Of a stretch of DNA of 8,913 nucleotides, positions 5,726-8,913 are shown in pieces; the first letter of the stretch is position 1; every line of letters starts with the position of its first letter. The translations under genes and the position numbers were made by a program. The DNA is taken from the NCBI GenBank assembly GCA_031178585.1, contig JAPSIT010000062.1, forward strand, positions 1 through 8,913, written 5' to 3'. This DNA is from Arthrobacter sp. GTDB lineage: Bacteria > Actinomycetota > Actinomycetes > Actinomycetales > Micrococcaceae. The notes under the pieces are model-generated. The model ran no database searches. It was not told the DNA's origin and saw nothing but the letters and a program-made list of their open reading frames with translations.

Positions 5726-6133
5726 GTGCCCCACTGGCAGGATCCTCCTCCACCTCCGGCCACGTGGCAGCGGTGCGACACCGGCATTCTGCCGTTGTGG
5801 TGGGACCGGCTGTGCACACAGACCAGTGCGCAGTCGGCAGCTCTCTATGCGGCGGGACTTTTCACTGAAGACCGGCGGCGTCCAATAGCGCAGTGGTACA
5901 ACCCGGCGGCCAACGCCGCCCTTCTGGTGGCCCCGGAGACCTCTCCGGAATGGCCTGTACAGCGCTTCGGAATCTTCTATGCTCCGCCTGACGGGGGCTT
6001 CACCCGTGTTCATTCATCACCGCATGAGTGGCACCCGCGCCAGCCCCGTACGTCGCCCACCGAGGGCGAAGCTTTCGCTGCAGCCGTGGCCGAGGCCGAG
6101 CGTTTCCTCGAAGTGGAAATGAACTTCGTCTGA
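5726..6133 (+). CDS. Hypothetical Trp-rich protein, 135 residues
   Basis: I do not recognise the family. The protein is soluble, with no signal peptide or membrane segment. It begins with a Pro-rich stretch (PPPPP, 7-11) and has seven tryptophans (4, 14, 25, 26, 57, 76, 102), two cysteines (17, 30), a beta-rich central part around RFGIFYAPPDGGFTRVH (80-96), and an acidic helical C terminus (EGEAFAAAVAEAERFLEVEM, 113-132). Codon use is like that of the neighbours, which supports a real gene. GTG at 5726 is the only sensible start, with no Shine-Dalgarno before it. It follows the small membrane protein by 63 bases and converges on the tRNA-Asn gene. Confidence 0.72.
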   Translation: MPHWQDPPPPPATWQRCDTGILPLWWDRLCTQTSAQSAALYAAGLFTEDRRRPIAQWYNPAANAALLVAPETSPEWPVQRFGIFYAPPDGGFTRVHSSPHEWHPRQPRTSPTEGEAFAAAVAEAERFLEVEMNFV

Positions 6134-6183
6134 GCCGGCAGCGCATCGCGGAGAGCAGCACCCGTACATAACCAGTGCCATAC

Positions 6184-6223
6184 AAAAAGGTCCCGCAGCC
6201 GGCGTTTGCCGGCTGCGGGACCT
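6184..6223 (-). terminator. Intrinsic terminator of the first tRNA-Asn gene
   Basis: A perfect 16-bp stem (6188-6203 with 6208-6223) and a 4-base loop, followed on the minus strand by five T (complement of 6184-6188). It begins only 5 bases after the mature tRNA end. On the plus strand it has no T-run, so it would stop the convergent gene at 5726-6133 only weakly, if at all. Confidence 0.88.
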
Positions 6224-6308
6224 GTGCGCTCCTCCTGCTGGACTTGAACCAGCAACCCTTCGATTAACAGTCGAATGCTCTGCCAATTGAGCTAAGGAGG
6301 AATGAAGC
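6222..6308. repeat. tRNA-Asn cassette, copy 1 of an 87-bp exact repeat
   Basis: Identical over 87 bases to 6422-6508, an offset of exactly 200. It covers the whole tRNA gene plus 7 bases on each side; beyond that, the promoter and terminator keep their layout but differ in sequence. Confidence 0.97.
6229..6301 (-). tRNA. tRNA-Asn (GTT), copy 1
   Basis: A standard 73-nt cloverleaf: acceptor TCCTCCT/AGGAGGA, D arm GCTC/GAGC, anticodon arm TTCGA/TCGAA with loop CTGTTAA, and T arm GCTGG/CCAGC with loop TTCAAGT. Anticodon GTT and discriminator G identify tRNA-Asn. CCA is not encoded. All stems pair perfectly. It has its own promoter element 14 bases upstream and a terminator directly downstream. 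Confidence 0.97.
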
Positions 6309-6315
6309 AGGTATG

Positions 6316-6326
6316 ACATTAGCAAA
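6316..6326 (-). promoter_or_regulatory. Extended -10 promoter of tRNA-Asn copy 1
   Basis: The minus strand reads TTTGCTAATGT (TGC plus TAATGT), matching the elements of the other two tRNA genes. The start site would lie near 6309, giving an 8-base leader. A weak TTCCCA (6340-6345, 18-base spacer) is the only -35 candidate. Confidence 0.55.
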
Positions 6327-6385
6327 GGTTCCGCCCCTATGGGAAATCAGCGGAAGGACGCGCCTCTCATACCCACCCGGGGTAT

Positions 6386-6423
6386 AAAAAAAGTCCCCGT
6401 CCCGGAAGCCCGGAACGGGGACT
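6386..6423 (-). terminator. Intrinsic terminator of the second tRNA-Asn gene
   Basis: The stem AGTCCCCGT/ACGGGGACT (6392-6400 with 6415-6423) continues after one mismatch as CCGG/CCGG around an AAGC loop, and a run of seven T follows on the minus strand (complement of 6386-6392). It separates the two tRNA-Asn transcription units. Confidence 0.88.
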
Positions 6424-6508
6424 GTGCGCTCCTCCTGCTGGACTTGAACCAGCAACCCTTCGATTAACAGTCGAATGCTCTGCCAATTGAGCTAAGGAGG
6501 AATGAAGC
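6422..6508. repeat. tRNA-Asn cassette, copy 2 of an 87-bp exact repeat
   Basis: Second copy, identical to 6222-6308. Divergence begins immediately outside on both sides. Confidence 0.97.
6429..6501 (-). tRNA. tRNA-Asn (GTT), copy 2
   Basis: Identical in every base to copy 1, so the mature tRNAs are indistinguishable. It lies 66 bases after the dnaG stop on the same strand. It has its own promoter-like element in that gap but could also receive read-through from dnaG, since no terminator is seen between them. Confidence 0.97.
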
Positions 6509-6515
6509 GGCTATA

Positions 6516-6526
6516 AGCCTAGCAAA
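6516..6526 (-). promoter_or_regulatory. Extended -10 promoter of tRNA-Asn copy 2
   Basis: The minus strand reads TTTGCTAGGCT (TGC plus TAGGCT), at the same distance from the tRNA as in copy 1, although the surrounding bases differ. Retention of this element inside diverged flanks supports function. No clear -35 is seen (TTCGTT at 6540-6545 is weak). Confidence 0.55.
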
Positions 6527-6567
6527 CACCCGGCCGTGAAACGAAATCGAGCGTCCGAGCCAGCCCC

Positions 6568-8433
6568 TCAGGCATCGGAACGCAGCGCCCGCCGCTCCAT
6601 TTCCAGCATCATCAGTTCCCGGTTGAGCTGCTGGAACTCCTCGGGGTGGGCGGCAGCGTCCAGACGCTGCAGCTGCCCCATTTTGTCGGCCTTGATGCGG
6701 GTGATCTGAAGCTCGAAAAGTCGGGCCAAAATGTCCCGGCAATACTTTTGCACGGCTTCTGAGGTGTGCGCGGGCAGCGGAACCACCGCCAGCTCTGAAA
6801 CCAGGGGCTGCAGCGGTTCCGGCACCTCCTGGCGGAGCTGCTCCACCCACCTCACCGGATCGTCGGCATGCGCCAGCCCCGTCGCGCGGATGGCATCGTG
6901 GATGGCCTGGTAGGCGGGAGTGACGAACCGCACAGCGGAAAACCTCTCCCAGAAACCGCCGCCGAGCATCGAAGGTTCCTGCAGCGCCACCTCGAGCGCC
7001 TGCCGTTCCATTGACGCCACCGGGTCCCGCGGATCCGGTCGGTTGAAGGACGGGAGAACGCCCGACGGCGGGAGTGCAGCAACGCCCGGAGCTCCAGGAT
7101 TGGGTTCCCGTTTAGCGGCGGCCGCAACGGCCCGGGAGACGTCCTCGATGGGCATCCCCAGCCATCCCGCCAGTTCACGGGCGTAGCCGGGCCGGAGACC
7201 GGCGTCGCGGATCTGCGCCACCACGGGAGCGGACTCCCGCAGGGCGCCCACCCGGCCCTCCACCGTGTCCAGGTTGTGCCTTCTTAGCGTGGCGCGAATG
7301 GCAAACTCAAACAGCGGCCGCCGGGAGCCGATCAGCTCCCGGACTGCGGCGTCGCCCCGTGTCTGGCGCAGGTCGCAGGGGTCGGCGCCGGTTGGTTCCA
7401 CAGCGACATAGGTCTGCGCCACGAAACGCTGGTCCTCTTCAAAGGCCCGCAGGGCCGCCTTCTGGCCGGCCGCGTCCCCGTCAAAGGTGAAGACGACTTC
7501 TCCCCCGGTGCCGTCGTCAGACAGCAGCCGGCGGGCAATCTTGATGTGGTCGGCGCCGAACGCGGTACCGCACGTGGCCACCGCCGTCGGAATACCTGCA
7601 AGGTGGCAGGCCATCACGTCAGTGTAGCCTTCCACCACCACCAGCTGCCGGTCCCTGGCAATGTTCCGCTTGGCGAGGTCTATGCCGTACAGCACCTGTG
7701 ACTTCTTGTAGAGCGTGGTCTCCGGCGTGTTGAGGTACTTGGGGCCCTGGTCATCCTCGTAGAGCTTTCGTGCGCCGAACCCGATGGTGTCGCCGGCGAT
7801 GTCCCGGATGGGCCAGATCAGGCGGCCCCGGAAGCGGTCGTAGATGCCCCTGCTGCCTTCGGAGAACATCCCCGTGAGTTTCAGCTCGGCGTCCGTGTAG
7901 CCGCGGCCGCGCAGGTGCTTGAGCAGGGCATCCCACCCCTGCGGCGCGTAACCGACGCCGAAATGGTCGGCGGCCGCGCGGTCGAAACCCCGCAGCTGCA
8001 GGAACCGGCGGCCTTCGGTGGCGCCGGGCGTCAACAGCTGGGCGCGGAAAAACTCGTCGGCAATCTTGTGGGCGTCCAGCAGCCGCTGGCGCTTGCCCAC
8101 CTCTTCGCGGCTGGGACCGGTACCGCCGTCTTCGTAGCGGAGTTCGTAGCCGATCCGCGCGGCCAGCTTCTCCACTGCCTCGTGAAAGGACGTGTGGTCC
8201 AGCTTCTGCACGAACGAGATGACGTCCCCGTCCTCGCCGCAGCCAAAGCAGTGGTAGCGGCCCACCTGCGGGCGCACGGTGAATGATGGCGAACGCTCGT
8301 CGTGGAAGGGACACAGGCCCTTGAAGGAACCCAGGCCTGCGCTTTTGAGCGTGACGTAGCCGTCGACGACTTCCTTGATATCCGTGCGCTGACGGACTTC
8401 GTCGATGTCTTCACGCTTGATCAGGCCGGCCAC
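6568..8433 (-). CDS. dnaG: DNA primase DnaG
   Basis: A complete 621-residue bacterial primase of usual length, which makes the RNA primers for replication forks. The N-terminal CHC2 zinc domain has CPFHDERSPSF (41-51) and YHCFGCGEDGD (60-70), with ligands C41, H44, C62 and C65. The RNA polymerase core includes FRGRLIWPIRD (201-211), which belongs to the basic primer/template-binding region. The TOPRIM metal site shows EGYTD (268-272) and FDGDAAG (317-323), so E268, D318 and D320 are the catalytic acids. After a Pro-rich linker (about 443-472), the helical C-terminal domain (about 473-621) should bind the replicative helicase DnaB. The GTG start is supported by AGGA 7 bases upstream (8441-8444); no other in-frame start fits the family N terminus, which begins AGLIKREDIDEVRQRTDI. 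It follows dgt by 52 bases on the same strand and is probably co-transcribed with it. Confidence 0.99.
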   Translation of the reverse strand: MAGLIKREDIDEVRQRTDIKEVVDGYVTLKSAGLGSFKGLCPFHDERSPSFTVRPQVGRYHCFGCGEDGDVISFVQKLDHTSFHEAVEKLAARIGYELRYEDGGTGPSREEVGKRQRLLDAHKIADEFFRAQLLTPGATEGRRFLQLRGFDRAAADHFGVGYAPQGWDALLKHLRGRGYTDAELKLTGMFSEGSRGIYDRFRGRLIWPIRDIAGDTIGFGARKLYEDDQGPKYLNTPETTLYKKSQVLYGIDLAKRNIARDRQLVVVEGYTDVMACHLAGIPTAVATCGTAFGADHIKIARRLLSDDGTGGEVVFTFDGDAAGQKAALRAFEEDQRFVAQTYVAVEPTGADPCDLRQTRGDAAVRELIGSRRPLFEFAIRATLRRHNLDTVEGRVGALRESAPVVAQIRDAGLRPGYARELAGWLGMPIEDVSRAVAAAAKREPNPGAPGVAALPPSGVLPSFNRPDPRDPVASMERQALEVALQEPSMLGGGFWERFSAVRFVTPAYQAIHDAIRATGLAHADDPVRWVEQLRQEVPEPLQPLVSELAVVPLPAHTSEAVQKYCRDILARLFELQITRIKADKMGQLQRLDAAAHPEEFQQLNRELMMLEMERRALRSDA

Positions 8434-8485
8434 GGAGCCATCCTAGTCGCGGGGCAGGCCACCGGGGCGAGGCCCATGGCGCGGA

Positions 8486-8913
8486 TCACCACAGCGACGG
8501 CAAACTTCCCACGAGCCGTTCGTACATCGCCAGCGCGGAACCGTCGGTGAGCGAGGCAACCTGATCGATGACCACGCGGAGCCGGGCGCCGTCGTCTGCC
8601 GCGCCGCGCCAGTCCGCCGCGAACATCGGCTCGAGGTGGCGGTCGCCTGACGCATTCAGCGTGGTTACCAGGGCATGGAGGACCTCGCGCTGCCGCTCAT
8701 AGATGGGCTGGCGGTGGTCCGTGGTCATCACGAAGGTGGTGGCCAGGCCCTTCATGACCGCGATCTCCATGATGGTCTCGTCGGGAACCATGAGCTCGGC
8801 GTTGTAACGCGTCAGTTTTTCCGGTCCGTACACGGTCCGGGTGGTCTCCAGCGCGCTCTGGCAGAAGCGGCCGATCAGCTGGCTGGTCATGTCTTTCAGG
8901 GCGGCCATGGATT
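8486..8913 (-). CDS. dgt: Deoxyguanosinetriphosphate triphosphohydrolase (Dgt), 3' part
   Basis: The last 142 or so residues of a Dgt-like protein; the frame is still open at the window edge, so the 5' end is missing. Dgt cleaves dGTP to deoxyguanosine and inorganic triphosphate and so lowers the dGTP pool. The visible part is the helical C-terminal region, with MTSQLIGRFCQSAL, then VPDETIMEIAVMKGLATTFV, a typical HRQPIYERQREVL segment, and the ending LTDGSALAMYERLVGSLPSLW. The HD-domain metal ligands that carry out catalysis would lie upstream and cannot be checked. Identification rests on these C-terminal segments and on the adjacent dnaG, a common actinobacterial arrangement. Confidence 0.88.
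   Translation of the reverse strand, partial: SMAALKDMTSQLIGRFCQSALETTRTVYGPEKLTRYNAELMVPDETIMEIAVMKGLATTFVMTTDHRQPIYERQREVLHALVTTLNASGDRHLEPMFAADWRGAADDGARLRVVIDQVASLTDGSALAMYERLVGSLPSLW

Noticed and set aside
6222..6508. Attachment site or integrated element flanked by duplicated tRNA-Asn
   Set aside because: Only 113 bases lie between the repeats, and they hold a promoter and a terminator. No integrase or cargo is present, and both tRNA genes are complete with their own signals.

Overview
The window looks like an ordinary chromosomal stretch of a high-GC actinobacterium, most likely Arthrobacter, Pseudarthrobacter or a close relative in the Micrococcaceae. This rests on the strongly GC-biased third codon positions, frequent GTG starts, tRNA genes that do not encode CCA, an actinobacterial holin-X/DUF3618-type membrane protein, and the dgt-dnaG-tRNA-Asn order. 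The genus is an inference from general familiarity and was not tested by a search.

Left part (1-4040, all minus strand). Transcription runs right to left through a holin-X/DUF3618-like membrane protein (3081-4040), a CDP-alcohol phosphatidyltransferase (2405-3025), a DMT-family membrane transporter (1497-2405) and a GT4 glycosyltransferase (187-1383), and ends at a CAT-anticodon tRNA gene (5-78). The phosphatidyltransferase stop and the transporter start overlap by one base (TGATG), so the first three genes look like one operon. The glycosyltransferase sits 113 bases further on with its own strong ribosome binding site and may have its own promoter. The common theme is the cell envelope and its lipids.

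Middle part (4041-6228, plus strand). A divergent intergenic region of about 180 bases separates the holin-like gene from a Bcr/CflA-type MFS drug efflux transporter (4224-5444). It is followed by a 59-residue glycine-rich membrane microprotein (5483-5662) and a tryptophan-rich 135-residue protein of unknown function (5726-6133), which may be translated from a leaderless mRNA.

Right part (6184-8913, all minus strand). Two tRNA-Asn genes lie exactly 200 bases apart, each with its own extended -10 promoter and its own intrinsic terminator. Upstream of them are dnaG (DNA primase, complete) and the 3' part of dgt (dGTP triphosphohydrolase, cut by the window end). dgt and dnaG link dNTP pool control with replication priming and are probably co-transcribed.

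I see no CRISPR array, insertion sequence, integrase, toxin-antitoxin pair or recognisable defence system, and no clearly new multi-gene system. The most useful non-obvious items are the shared TTTGCTAnnnT promoter element in front of all three tRNA genes, the duplicated tRNA-Asn cassette, the holin-X/DUF3618 composite protein, the unlisted 59-residue membrane peptide and the possible leaderless orphan gene.
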